A DNA stretch of 64,000 bases, from positions 248,001 to 312,000 of the forward strand of contig NZ_JOAK01000016.1 in the NCBI RefSeq assembly GCF_000720455.1, in the 5' to 3' direction. The translations under genes and the position numbers were made by a program. This DNA comes from Streptomyces virginiae (GTDB lineage Bacteria; Actinomycetota; Actinomycetes; Streptomycetales; Streptomycetaceae). Shown piece after piece: positions 53,929-62,735 of the stretch. Each line of letters opens with the position of its first letter. Positions within the stretch are counted from its first letter, which is position 1. Under the pieces are notes generated by a model, which saw nothing but the letters and a program-made list of their open reading frames with translations, made no database searches and was not told the DNA's origin.

Positions 53929-55025
53929 CCGGGCTGCTGGGCCACCGGCCCGCCCTGCGCCCGGAGGTCCTGCTGTCCCCGCCGCTCCTCGACGGACCGG
54001 CCACCGTCCACCTGGTCAAGGACCCGGTGTCCGGAGCCTCGTTCGAGATCGGTCCCAAGGAACACTTCCTCGTCTCACGGCTGGACGGCACCCGCAGCCT
54101 GGCGGAGATCGGCACCGAATACGGCCACGCCTTCGGACGCAGGCTCGGCGAGGGCAACTGGCAGCAGCTCCTCGCCCTCCTCGGCAGCCGTCGGCTGCTC
54201 GCCGGCGGCCCGCCGCCGTCCGCGCCCGCCCCGCCCGGCGGGCCGCTCCGGGGCGGCCTGCTGCGCGGCACGCTGCGCCTGGTCGCGGACGCCGACGCCA
54301 CGACGGCCCGGCTGCACCGCGCGCTGCGCCCGCTCCTGCGCCCGGCGGTGCTCGGGGCACTGCTGCTCGGCTGCCTCGCCATGGAGACCGCCCTCGCCGT
54401 GTCCCTCGGTGAACTCCTCTCCGCCTTCGGGTGGTTGCTGCGCCATCCGGTGCCGCTGCTGGCCGTGGCCACCCTGATGTGGCTGAGCACGGCCCTGCAC
54501 GAGTTCGCGCACGGTGTGGCCGCCCGCCACGTCGGTGGGACCGTCGGCGAGATCGGCCTGCGCTGGCGGCTGCCCGTCGCCATCATGTACTGCACCGTCG
54601 ACAACTACCGCTTCCTGGAACGGCGTCGGCACCAGCTGGCGGTGGCCTCCGCGGGAGCCTTCGCCAACCTGCTGTTCCTGCTGCCGTTCGCCGCCTGGTG
54701 GGCGGCGCTGCCCCCGGGCGACGACCCCACCCGGCGGACGCTCGCCGCGCTGCTGCTCATCGGCAGCGCCCAGGCGCTCGTCAACCTGATCCCGCTGCCC
54801 CCGCTGGACGGCTACACGATGCTCGGCCACGGCCTGCGCGTCACACGCCTGGCGCCCGCCAGTTCCGGGTACCTCCGGCTTCGGATGCGCGACCGGACGG
54901 CCGCCGCCGCGTACCCGCCCCGCGCCCGAAGGCTCTACCTCGGATACGCCGTCGGCTCCGCCGTCCTCGTCCTGCTGCTGGCGGCCGGCCTCACGGGAGC
55001 CGTCTGGTACGCCGCCACCGCCTGA
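53925..55025 (+). CDS. RRE-like domain fused to M50 site-2-type membrane metalloprotease
   Basis: A 366-residue protein. Residues 25-95 look like a PqqD-type leader-binding wing (TVHLVKDPVSGASFEIG, SRLDGTRSLAEIGTEYG). Residues 130-365 form four to six membrane segments with HEFAH (H192, E193, H196) and NLIPLPPLDGY (Asp295), the zinc ligands of intramembrane M50 proteases. It lies between the dehydratase and the ABC exporter genes, so a leader-cleaving or export-coupled protease is a reasonable inference. It is translationally coupled to the previous gene. Confidence 0.8.
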   Translation: MTGLLGHRPALRPEVLLSPPLLDGPATVHLVKDPVSGASFEIGPKEHFLVSRLDGTRSLAEIGTEYGHAFGRRLGEGNWQQLLALLGSRRLLAGGPPPSAPAPPGGPLRGGLLRGTLRLVADADATTARLHRALRPLLRPAVLGALLLGCLAMETALAVSLGELLSAFGWLLRHPVPLLAVATLMWLSTALHEFAHGVAARHVGGTVGEIGLRWRLPVAIMYCTVDNYRFLERRRHQLAVASAGAFANLLFLLPFAAWWAALPPGDDPTRRTLAALLLIGSAQALVNLIPLPPLDGYTMLGHGLRVTRLAPASSGYLRLRMRDRTAAAAYPPRARRLYLGYAVGSAVLVLLLAAGLTGAVWYAATA

Positions 55026-55078
55026 ACCCACCACAGCCCGAACAACCCGTACGACAGACACAGAGGGACGCACGACCC

Positions 55079-56062
55079 ATGACGACAGACACCACCCAGC
55101 CGCCCGACTCCCCGGCCATCGCCGCCCAGGACGTCCACAAACGCTACGGCGACCGCCGGGCGGTGGACGGGGTCTCCCTCGACGTGCGCCGCGGCGAGTT
55201 CTTCGGGCTCCTCGGCCCCAACGGGGCGGGCAAGACCACCCTCATCGAGATCATGGAGGGGCTGCGGCAGGCCGACGGCGGCACGGTCACCGTCCTCGGC
55301 CAGAGCCCCTGGCCCCGCAACACCGCACTGCTGCCACGGATGGGCGTACAGACCCAGGCCTCGGCCTTCTTCGTACGGCAGAGCGCGCGCGAGCACCTCG
55401 CCACCGTCGCCGGCCTGTACCGCCGCGACCCGGCGGCCGCGGACCGCACACTGGAGAGCGTCGGGCTCACCGAGCAGCGCGACGTCCTGGTGGAGAACCT
55501 CTCCGGCGGCCAGCGCCAGCGCCTGGCCATCGCCTCCGCCCTCGTCCACGAACCGGAACTGATCTTCCTGGACGAGCCGACGGCCGCCCTGGACCCGCAG
55601 GCCCGGCGCGACCTGTGGGAGGTGCTGCGCGCCCTGAAGAGCCAGGGCCGCACGATCGTCTACACCACCCACCACCTCGACGAGGCCGAGGCGCTGTGCG
55701 ACCGCGTGGCGATCCTCGTCGGCGGCCGGATCGCCGCCCTCGACTCGCCGCACCGGCTGGTCACCGCGGCCGGCGCGCCCGCACGCCTGCTGCTGCCCGT
55801 CGGCCGGCTCGGCGTCGAGGAGGCCGCGGCGCTGCCCGGCGTGGACCGCGCCGTCCTCCAGGGCGGCTCCCTCGTCCTGGAGACCGCCACGCCCGGCAAG
55901 GTGCTCCAGGCCGTGGACGCCCTCACCGGGCTGGACGGGGTCATGACCCGCACGGCCACGCTGGAGGACGTCTACCTCGAACTCACCGGCGCCGCACACG
56001 CGGCCGCCGGGCACATCGGCCCGCAGGCCGGCCCCCACACGCAGACGGAGCACCAGGCATGA
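55079..56062 (+). CDS. ABC transporter ATPase (RiPP export/immunity)
   Basis: A 327-residue ATPase: Walker A GPNGAGKTT, signature LSGGQRQRL, Walker B LIFLDEP, and H-loop TTHHLDEA. The C-terminal 90 residues are the regulatory extension of drug-type exporters (CcmA/DrrA-like). Only 4 bp overlap the permease gene, so the two form an exporter. Export of the modified peptide or self-protection is the likely role. Confidence 0.92.
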   Translation: MTTDTTQPPDSPAIAAQDVHKRYGDRRAVDGVSLDVRRGEFFGLLGPNGAGKTTLIEIMEGLRQADGGTVTVLGQSPWPRNTALLPRMGVQTQASAFFVRQSAREHLATVAGLYRRDPAAADRTLESVGLTEQRDVLVENLSGGQRQRLAIASALVHEPELIFLDEPTAALDPQARRDLWEVLRALKSQGRTIVYTTHHLDEAEALCDRVAILVGGRIAALDSPHRLVTAAGAPARLLLPVGRLGVEEAAALPGVDRAVLQGGSLVLETATPGKVLQAVDALTGLDGVMTRTATLEDVYLELTGAAHAAAGHIGPQAGPHTQTEHQA

Positions 56063-56814
56063 GCGCGTACACGGCCCTGACCGCCGCCGGCTACCGGGCG
56101 CAGGTCCGGGACAAGGCCACCCTCTTCTTCACCTTCGCCTTTCCGCTGCTCTTCCTGGTCGTCTTCGGCCTGATCTTCAGCGGGCAGGACGTGGAGGAGA
56201 CCGGCCGCCCCTACATCTCCTACATCGCGCCGGGAGTGATGTCCTGGGGCGTCGCCAACGCGGCCGTCTTCGGCATCGCCTTCACCCTGATGCAGTGGCG
56301 CCGAGACGACCTGCTGCGGCTGATCCGGCTGACGCCGACCCCGCTGACGACCGTGCTCGCCTCCCGGTACGTCCTCGCCCTCGCCGTGGGCGTGGTGCAG
56401 GCGGCGGTGTTCATCGCGGTGGCCGTGCTCCCCGGCTTCGGCCTGGTCCTCGACGGACGCTGGCCGCTCGTGCTGCCCGCCCTCGTCCTCGGCATCACGG
56501 CCTTCCTCGCCATCGGCGTGATCGTCGGCACCTACGCCAACACCCCCGAGGCCGTCGCCGCCATCGCCAACTGCCTGATGGTGCCGATGGCGTTCCTGTC
56601 CGGTTCGTTCCTGCCGCTCGACATGATGCCGTCGTGGCTGCGGTCCGTCTCCCGCGTCCTGCCCCTGCGCTACCTCAACGACGCCGCGACCGGCGCGCTC
56701 ACCGGCACCGGATCCCTCACCACCATCGGCACCGGCTGCGCGGCACTGCTCGGCTTCGCCCTCCTCTTCGGCGCGATCGGCCTCAAGACCTTCCGCTGGA
56801 GCAACCGGACATGA
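56059..56814 (+). CDS. ABC-2 type permease (RiPP export/immunity)
   Basis: A 251-residue membrane protein with six predicted segments, including FTFAFPLLFLVVFGLIF and LVLPALVLGITAFLAIGVIV, plus the ABC-2 signature NCLMVPMAFLSGSFLPLDMMP. It pairs with the adjacent ATPase. The end overlaps the YcaO-2 start (ATGA). Confidence 0.92.
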   Translation: MSAYTALTAAGYRAQVRDKATLFFTFAFPLLFLVVFGLIFSGQDVEETGRPYISYIAPGVMSWGVANAAVFGIAFTLMQWRRDDLLRLIRLTPTPLTTVLASRYVLALAVGVVQAAVFIAVAVLPGFGLVLDGRWPLVLPALVLGITAFLAIGVIVGTYANTPEAVAAIANCLMVPMAFLSGSFLPLDMMPSWLRSVSRVLPLRYLNDAATGALTGTGSLTTIGTGCAALLGFALLFGAIGLKTFRWSNRT

Positions 56815-58748
56815 CGACGACCGCGCCACGTCCGCCCGCCCCCGAGGGGACCCCCCTGGAATCCGCCCGGCGCGACCTCGCCCGGGCGCTGGAGCCGCTC
56901 GGCGCCGTCGTGGTGACCCTGGGCGTGCACGACGCCCTGGGGCCGCGCGCCGCCGACCCGTTCGCCGCCGTCCGGCCGGCCGCCGGCGTCCACCTCAGTG
57001 CCAGGGAGGTCCTCGTCGGCCCGTGGGGCGGCGACGGCAGCGCACCGGCCTGCGGCCAGTGCCTGGCCATGCGCCGCCAGCGGCTGCGCAGCCGCAGCGA
57101 GCGCGACGCGCTGGAGACGGGCAGCGGCCCGGGCACGCCCACCGGCCCCGAATGGCCCCGGCTGTCCCCGTACGCGCACGACGCGGTGTACGCGCTGCAC
57201 GAAGCCGTCCACGGCGGGCGGGTCACCGCACCCGCCGGGCCGGCCGCCGACCGGGCCCTGCCCCAGGTGTCCCGGCTGGACCTGGAGACGCTGCGGATCC
57301 GGACGTACCCGCTGCTGGCCGACCCGCTGTGCCCGGACTGCGGCCCGCGGGGCACCGACGCGCCACGGCCCTTCACACCCGCGTCCAGGCCCAAACCCGA
57401 CCCCGGCGCGCAGCGGCTGCGCCCCGCGTCCTCGTACCCGATGCCGTACGCGGCACTCGCCAACCCGGTGACGGGCGTCCTCGGTGGCGGCACCTGGCTG
57501 AACGTCACCTCACCGACCACCGCACCGGTCGCCGGCAGCGTCTTCATGCGCGGCTACGCCGGCCTGACGGACGTCACCTGGAGCGGGCAGGCCAACAGCT
57601 TCACGGCCAGCCGCGACCTGGCCCACCTCGAAGGGCTGGAACGCTACGCAGGCACCCACCGCCGCACCGGGAACGCCCTGCTCACCGCCAGTTACGCGGA
57701 GCTGGGCGAGCGGGCGCTGGACCCGGCCGAGTGCGGCTTCTACGCGCCCGCGACCTACCGCGACGACCCGCTCGTGTCGCCCTTCGACCCCGAGCGGCCG
57801 ATCCCGTGGGTGTACGGGCACTCGCTGCGCGACGACCGGCCCGTCCTGGTCCCGGCCCGGCTGGTGCACTACAGCGCCGGTCTCGCCGCCGACAACTTCG
57901 TCTTCGAGTGCTCCAACGGCTGCGCCATCGGCAGCTGCCCGGAGGAGGCACTGCTCGGCGCCCTGCTCGAACTCGTCGAGCGCGACGCCTTCCTGCTCGC
58001 CTGGTACGGGGGACTGCTGCTCACCGAGATCGACCTGGCGAGCGTGCCGGGGACCGCGGTGCGCACGATGGCCGACCGGGCGGCGCTCCAGGGATACGAC
58101 GTGCACGCCTTCGACAACCGCGTCGACCTGGCCGTCCCGGTGGTCACCGGGCTCGCGGTGCGGCGCGACGGCGGCCCCGGGCTGTTCTCCTTCGGAGCCG
58201 GCGCCGCCCTCGACCCGGCGACGGCGGTGGAGGCCGCCCTGTCGGAGGTGCTCACCTACATCCCGCACCTGCCCCGGCAGGTCGAGGAGCGGCGCGGCGA
58301 ACTGGAGGCGATGGCAGCCGACTTCGGCAAGGTGCAGCACCTGAAGGACCACGCCCAGCTGTACGGACTGCCGGCGATGGCCGAACACGTCCGGCCCTAC
58401 CGCGAGCCCCTGGCCGTACGCGCGATGGACGAGGTCTACCGGTCCTGGACGGACCACGGACGGCCCCGCACCGGCGACCTCCGCGACGATCTGCTGTGCG
58501 TCGTCGACGAGTTGGTGCGCGCCGGACACGACGTCATCGTCGTCGACCAGACCACCCCCGAGCAGCGGCGGATCGGCCTGCACACGGTCTGCGCGGTGGT
58601 GCCGGGGCTGCTGCCCATCGACTTCGGCTGGTCACGGCAGCGCGCCCCGTACCTGCCGCGGCTGCGCACCGCGCCGCGCAGGGCCGGACTGCGGACCGCC
58701 GACCTCGCCGACTCCGACGTCCGCCGGGTCCCGCACCCCTTCCCCTAG
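56811..58748 (+). CDS. YcaO cyclodehydratase 2 (C-D fusion type)
   Basis: A 645-residue paralogue of YcaO-1 with the same layout: zinc cysteines C81/C84 (CGQC) and C174/C177 (CPDC), then LEGLERYAG, LLELVERDAFLLAWYGG, AALSEVLTYI, and a C-terminal PHPFP. Both paralogues keep the ATP and Pro motifs, so both appear active. One may handle Cys and the other Ser/Thr, or each may act at different positions; which is unknown. It is the last gene of the operon and faces the precursor gene across a hairpin. Confidence 0.92.
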   Translation: MTTTAPRPPAPEGTPLESARRDLARALEPLGAVVVTLGVHDALGPRAADPFAAVRPAAGVHLSAREVLVGPWGGDGSAPACGQCLAMRRQRLRSRSERDALETGSGPGTPTGPEWPRLSPYAHDAVYALHEAVHGGRVTAPAGPAADRALPQVSRLDLETLRIRTYPLLADPLCPDCGPRGTDAPRPFTPASRPKPDPGAQRLRPASSYPMPYAALANPVTGVLGGGTWLNVTSPTTAPVAGSVFMRGYAGLTDVTWSGQANSFTASRDLAHLEGLERYAGTHRRTGNALLTASYAELGERALDPAECGFYAPATYRDDPLVSPFDPERPIPWVYGHSLRDDRPVLVPARLVHYSAGLAADNFVFECSNGCAIGSCPEEALLGALLELVERDAFLLAWYGGLLLTEIDLASVPGTAVRTMADRAALQGYDVHAFDNRVDLAVPVVTGLAVRRDGGPGLFSFGAGAALDPATAVEAALSEVLTYIPHLPRQVEERRGELEAMAADFGKVQHLKDHAQLYGLPAMAEHVRPYREPLAVRAMDEVYRSWTDHGRPRTGDLRDDLLCVVDELVRAGHDVIVVDQTTPEQRRIGLHTVCAVVPGLLPIDFGWSRQRAPYLPRLRTAPRRAGLRTADLADSDVRRVPHPFP

Positions 58749-58755
58749 GGCGGGC

Positions 58756-58795
58756 GGATGCCCCGGCTCCCGCACGTGCGGGGACCGGGGCATCC
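58756..58795. terminator. Bidirectional terminator between YcaO-2 and precursor
   Basis: GGATGCCCCGG (58756-58766) and CCGGGGCATCC (58785-58795) form a perfect 11-bp stem; the loop region can extend it through CCCGCAC/GTGCGGG. It ends both the operon and the convergent precursor transcript. Confidence 0.85.
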
Positions 58796-58816
58796 TTGCG
58801 TCCGCGGCCCGACGGG

Positions 58817-58990
58817 TCAGGCGGAGCAGGAGGTGGTGCTGGTGGTCGAGGAACAGGTCGAGGTGGAGCTGCAGCTCGTGGAACCGGCGAGCACGACCTC
58901 GCTGGCGTCCGAGTAGTCGGAGATCTCGAAGGTCTCCGACTCCAGCTCCAGGATCTCGTCCGCGAGCGAGGCGAGGGGCGACTTCTCCAT
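58817..58990 (-). CDS. RiPP precursor peptide (Ser/Thr/Cys core)
   Basis: A 57-residue peptide. Residues 1-36 are an acidic leader (LADEILELESETFEISDYSD, then SEVVLAG); residues 37-57 form the probable core, with Cys at 40, 46 and 55, ten Ser, seven Thr and a final Ala. All core residues but the last can be cyclised to azol(in)es or dehydrated. The FEIxD leader segment resembles thiopeptide leaders. An AAGGAG site is followed by the ATG at 58990. The cleavage point after Gly36 is inferred from the break in composition. Confidence 0.9.
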   Translation of the reverse strand: MEKSPLASLADEILELESETFEISDYSDASEVVLAGSTSCSSTSTCSSTTSTTSCSA

Positions 58991-59087
58991 GATGACTCCT
59001 TGTGACGGTCCGGTGAGGGGACGGCGCCGGGCTGCGCCGCGCCTGCCCCCATCAGAGCGGGTGCCGCCGTCACCGGACCCTTCGTAC

Positions 59088-59117
59088 CTCTGACACTCCT
59101 CTGACACGAGGTGTCAG
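59088..59117 (-). promoter_or_regulatory. Direct repeats upstream of the precursor gene, possible SARP box
   Basis: CTCTGACAC occurs at 59088-59096 and 59099-59107, exactly 11 bp apart, as in SARP-bound direct repeats; a CTGAC follows at 59122-59126. CTGACAC/GTGTCAG (59101-59117) is also a 7-bp-arm palindrome. It lies about 100 bp before the precursor ATG and would be a natural target for the cluster SARP. Confidence 0.5.
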
Positions 59118-59162
59118 CGCCCTGACGTGACCGCCCCCGGCCCGTCGGCCGATCATGGCTCC

Positions 59163-60425
59163 ATGACCGGCCACCACACACCTCTGCCGCTCACCCGACT
59201 CGACGCGCACCTGCGGGACCTGACGGCCTTCTACCTGGAACTGCACCGGGACCCGGAGCTGTCGGGAGCGGAACGGCGTACGGCGGACCGCTTCGCCGGA
59301 CGCCTGGAGTCGGCGGGGTTCGCGACCACGCGGGGCATCGGCGGACACGGCGTGGCCGGCGTGCTGCGCAACGGGGACGGGCCCACCGTCCTGCTGCGGG
59401 CCGAACTCGACGCGCTGCCGGTACGGGAGACCACGGGGCTGCCGTACGCGGCCGACGGGGAGGCGGCGCACGCCTGCGGGCACGATCTGCACCTGGCCGC
59501 GGCGGCCGGCGCGGCCCTGCTGCTGGCGGGGACGCCGCAGGCCTGGCGGGGCACCCTGGTGGTGGCCGGGCAGCCGGCCGAGGAGACGCTGGAGGGGGCC
59601 CGGGCGATGCTGGCCGACGGCCTCTACCGGCGGTGCGGCCGGCCCGACGACGTCCTGGCCCAGCACGCGGCGCCGCTGCCGGCGGGGATGGTCGCGCACG
59701 CGTACGGGCCCGTGACGGCGGGCAGCGTCACCTTCCGGGTGGTGGTGCACGGCCGGGGCGGCCACGCGGGCGCCCCGCACCTCGCCGTGGACCCGGTGGT
59801 GGCGGCCGCGCACGTGGTGACCAGGCTCCAGACGGTGGTGGCGCGGGAGACCGCCCCGGCGGACCAGGCGGCGGTGACCGTCGGCTCCTTCCGGGCGGGG
59901 GAGCGGGCGAACGTCATCCCGGACCGCGCCGAACTGGGCGTCACCGTAAGGGCGGTGAGCGAGGCCTCGCTGGCCCGGGCGGCCGCGGCCGTGGAACGGA
60001 TCGTGCGCGGCGAGTGCGCCGCCGCGGGCTGCCCCCGCGATCCGGAGGTCGTCCGGCTCTCCGCCTCCCCCGTCACCCACCCGGATCCGGGGCTGACGGC
60101 GGCCGTACGGGAGGCGCACGCGGCCGAGTTCGGGGTGGAGCGGGTGGCGATGTGGCCGCCATCGCTGGCGACGGAGGACTTCGCCCTGTTCGGCGACGCG
60201 GGGACGCGGGTGCACGGCGAGCGCGGCATCCGGCTCGGCTACTGGATGGTGGGTACGGCCGGCCCGGCCGCCTGGTCCCGCGCCCCGGGCGCGACGGCGG
60301 CGCAGAAGATGGCGGCCCTGCCGGCCAACCACGCCCCGGACTTCGCCCCGGACGCCCGCACCGCCCTGCCGGCCGCCGTCCGAGCCCTGACCAGGGCGGC
60401 CCTGGCCCGCCTGGGCCGTCCTTGA
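59163..60425 (+). CDS. M20 family metallopeptidase/amidohydrolase
   Basis: A 420-residue M20D-type enzyme: HACGHDLHLAAA and GQPAEETLEGAR supply metal ligands, GGHAGAPHLAVDPV the dimer/catalytic loop, and ERANVIPDRAELG the family signature. Members deacylate N-acyl amino acids or cleave small peptides. No good ribosome site is visible; ATG at 59163 and GTG at 59127 are both possible. It follows the precursor region divergently and could recycle leader fragments, but this is speculative. Confidence 0.87.
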   Translation: MTGHHTPLPLTRLDAHLRDLTAFYLELHRDPELSGAERRTADRFAGRLESAGFATTRGIGGHGVAGVLRNGDGPTVLLRAELDALPVRETTGLPYAADGEAAHACGHDLHLAAAAGAALLLAGTPQAWRGTLVVAGQPAEETLEGARAMLADGLYRRCGRPDDVLAQHAAPLPAGMVAHAYGPVTAGSVTFRVVVHGRGGHAGAPHLAVDPVVAAAHVVTRLQTVVARETAPADQAAVTVGSFRAGERANVIPDRAELGVTVRAVSEASLARAAAAVERIVRGECAAAGCPRDPEVVRLSASPVTHPDPGLTAAVREAHAAEFGVERVAMWPPSLATEDFALFGDAGTRVHGERGIRLGYWMVGTAGPAAWSRAPGATAAQKMAALPANHAPDFAPDARTALPAAVRALTRAALARLGRP

Positions 60426-60515
60426 GACGATCACGCCCCATGTGGTGGAACCGAAGGCTCCGGTCCGCTCGTCCCAGCTCCTGTACCACGAGCAGACTTG
60501 GAGATCCGTCCCACC

Positions 60516-61055
60516 ATGGCAACACCGCACCACCCGGCCGGCCACGGCCCCGCGACCGGCAACCCGTACGACGCTCCGCGCGGTCAGGCCCACCCTCCGG
60601 CCTGGGGCAGCGCCGCCGCCGCGCCCGGCGGTCACGGATCCGCGTATCCCGCGGGCCCGGTTCCCACGGTCTGCCGCGCGTGCGGCGGGCAGACCGCCGT
60701 GAACTTCAAGGTCCGCGCCCACACGGGCATCCTCATCATGATGAGGTTCGAGCACCTGGACGGACCGTTCTGCCGGGACTGCGGCTTGGCCGTGGTCCGG
60801 CAGATGACCTACAGGACCCTGATCCTCGGCTGGTGGGGACCGCTCTCCCTGGTGATCCTCAACCCGCTCACCCTCGTGTGGAACCTGGTCGCGCACCTCA
60901 AGTACCGCGCGCTGCCCCCTTCGGCTCCGGTCCAGGGGCGTACCCACCTCGACACGGGGCCGCCCGTCCTGCGACGGCCGCTCGCCTACGTGGCCCTCAT
61001 CCCCCTGGCGTGGGCCGTGTGGGTCGTCACCCAGATCGTGTCCCACTCCGCGTGA
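60516..61055 (+). CDS. Zinc-ribbon membrane protein, function unknown
   Basis: A 179-residue protein. After a Pro/Gly-rich head, VCRACGGQ and FCRDCG form a CxxC-CxxC zinc ribbon (about residues 48-85), followed by hydrophobic segments GWWGPLSLVILNPLTLVW and VALIPLAWAVWVVTQIV. No family name can be given with confidence. ATG at 60516 is preferred; a TTG at 60498 would add six residues. Confidence 0.75.
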   Translation: MATPHHPAGHGPATGNPYDAPRGQAHPPAWGSAAAAPGGHGSAYPAGPVPTVCRACGGQTAVNFKVRAHTGILIMMRFEHLDGPFCRDCGLAVVRQMTYRTLILGWWGPLSLVILNPLTLVWNLVAHLKYRALPPSAPVQGRTHLDTGPPVLRRPLAYVALIPLAWAVWVVTQIVSHSA

Positions 61056-61081
61056 GCCGGAGCCCGCACGGGCGGTGGCGG

Positions 61082-62071
61082 TCAGCGGCCGGCCTTGCTG
61101 CCGGCCGCGTCCACCGCGGCGCCGTTGCGGGACCGGATCGGGTCCAGCGTGCCGAGGTGCTGGGCGATGAGCGCGGTCTGGAGCCGTGACTCCTCCTTGA
61201 ACCACACGTCGACCAGACCGGTCTGCGTCTTGCAGTCGACCTCGGCGACGGCGACGGCGATCTCCTCCGGAGAGGGGCGGCCCTCCACGTGGGGCACCCG
61301 GTTGGCCGCGTCGAACGGCGTCGTGAGGCCCTTGTGGCCCTTGCCGTCCATGCACTGCGACCACTCGCCCAGGGCCTTCGTGACGGCCGGCAGCTTCATG
61401 GACTCGGTGAAGGAGTTGCCGTTCAGCTCGGCGACGAACGTCAGGTCGTCCTGCGTGGGCTTCTCGATCTGCCGGGCCGCCCAGTTCGTGCAGCCGCCCT
61501 CGTGGAGCTTCTTGCCGTTGTACGAGTCGCGGGCGCGCTCGGGGGCCTGCTGCGGCGCGCCCTTGGCGGCGGCGGCGGGCAGCTTGTGGCCGGTCAGGAC
61601 CTCGAACTCCGCCGGCTCCAGCTCCGGGACCTTCTGCCGCACCGGCTCCGTGGTCTCCCCGGGCAGGCCGTACCCGTGGGCGGCCGCCGCCTCCCGGTCC
61701 GTGAGACCGTAACGCCGTTCCATGTTCGCGTCGTTGTCGCTGGGCGGCGGGTTCGTGCCCTCCACCGGCAGCTGGACCGGGAGGCCGTAGTCGGCCATGC
61801 ACCGCTCCTGGAGCCGGCGCACGGCCCCGTCGAGGACGACGGTCTCCTCGAAGGTCTGCATGTAGGTCTCGAGCGGCAGGGTCAGCCCCCGGGCCAGGCC
61901 GCGCTCCGGGGTGGCCTTGGGCCACTTGGCCCTGTCCACCAGGGGCCGGTCCCCGGCCGCGGGCGCCGCCGGCGTGACGGACGACGTGGCGCCGCCGGCG
62001 CAGGAGGTCAGCAGGCTGGTGGCCGCGACCACCACGATCGCGGCGGCGGATGCGCGCTGGTTGAACTTCAC
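61082..62071 (-). CDS. Secreted lipoprotein, function unknown
   Basis: A 329-residue lipoprotein with a lipobox at LLTSC (Cys about residue 24). The mature part is rich in charged residues and contains cysteines in ERCMADYG, GGCTNWAA, SQCMDGKG and VDCKTQ, a pattern typical of actinobacterial secreted proteins of unassigned role. Start is GTG with AAGGAAG upstream. It is followed by the small secreted protein at 62110. Confidence 0.8.
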   Translation of the reverse strand: MKFNQRASAAAIVVVAATSLLTSCAGGATSSVTPAAPAAGDRPLVDRAKWPKATPERGLARGLTLPLETYMQTFEETVVLDGAVRRLQERCMADYGLPVQLPVEGTNPPPSDNDANMERRYGLTDREAAAAHGYGLPGETTEPVRQKVPELEPAEFEVLTGHKLPAAAAKGAPQQAPERARDSYNGKKLHEGGCTNWAARQIEKPTQDDLTFVAELNGNSFTESMKLPAVTKALGEWSQCMDGKGHKGLTTPFDAANRVPHVEGRPSPEEIAVAVAEVDCKTQTGLVDVWFKEESRLQTALIAQHLGTLDPIRSRNGAAVDAAGSKAGR

Positions 62072-62109
62072 GGTCTCGGCTTCCTTACGCAGGGGGAGGG
62101 GCGAGCGGG

Positions 62110-62628
62110 TCAGGCGAAGTGCTGGGAGGCGTTCTCGTTCTTCAGCGCGGAGATCAGGTTCGACCAGGGGCAGCTGCCGTAGGGCTCCCGCTTCTGGAAG
62201 TACTGGGAGGTGCCGCCGTAGCCGGAGTTGAAGTACACGCGGTAGGCGTCGGTGCCCGAGCAGTTCTGCACCGAGGCGGCGTTGTTCTTCATGTACTGCC
62301 AGGAGCCGGTGCCGTTGCCGTTGAAGACGTACCGGAAGGTGGTGAGCGTGGAGCCCTGGTACTGGCTGGTCCCCGTGTAGTCGCTGACGTTGCCGTAGAA
62401 CTGGGCCCAGCTGGAGGTGTAGGAGCCGTCCTTGATGGCCAGTTCCTTGGAGTTGTAGAAGAGCATCAGCAGGGGCTCGTTGGCGCAGTTGATCCAGGTC
62501 ACGTCGCAGTTCGAGGTGACCTTGTGCTCGGCCGCCTGCGCGCTGCCGGCGGTGGCCGCGACCAGGGCCGTGGCCGCCGTGACCGTGGCGAGCGCGGTGC
62601 CGAGGCGGGCGCGGGAGGTCTTCTTCAT
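62110..62628 (-). CDS. Small secreted protein with crystallin/I36-like repeats
   Basis: A 172-residue protein with signal peptide (to AQAA, about residue 33). The mature part contains LLMLFYNSKELAIKDG and YRVYFNSGYGGTSQYFQ, resembling the beta-gamma-crystallin-like repeats of streptomycete I36 metalloprotease inhibitors. Cysteines in SNCDV, INCAN, QNCSG and GSCPW could form two disulfides. The ATG at 62628 has GAAAGG upstream. Inhibitor activity is not shown by the sequence. Confidence 0.65.
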   Translation of the reverse strand: MKKTSRARLGTALATVTAATALVAATAGSAQAAEHKVTSNCDVTWINCANEPLLMLFYNSKELAIKDGSYTSSWAQFYGNVSDYTGTSQYQGSTLTTFRYVFNGNGTGSWQYMKNNAASVQNCSGTDAYRVYFNSGYGGTSQYFQKREPYGSCPWSNLISALKNENASQHFA

Positions 62629-62735
62629 GAGCGGAGGAGCCTTTCGTGTCCGGGGCGGGGGCGGCGCGCCCCGCACCTCGCGGGTGCTCAGGGCGCGCCG
62701 TTCGCCGTCGGTCGTCGGGGGTGCCGGGAGCCGGC

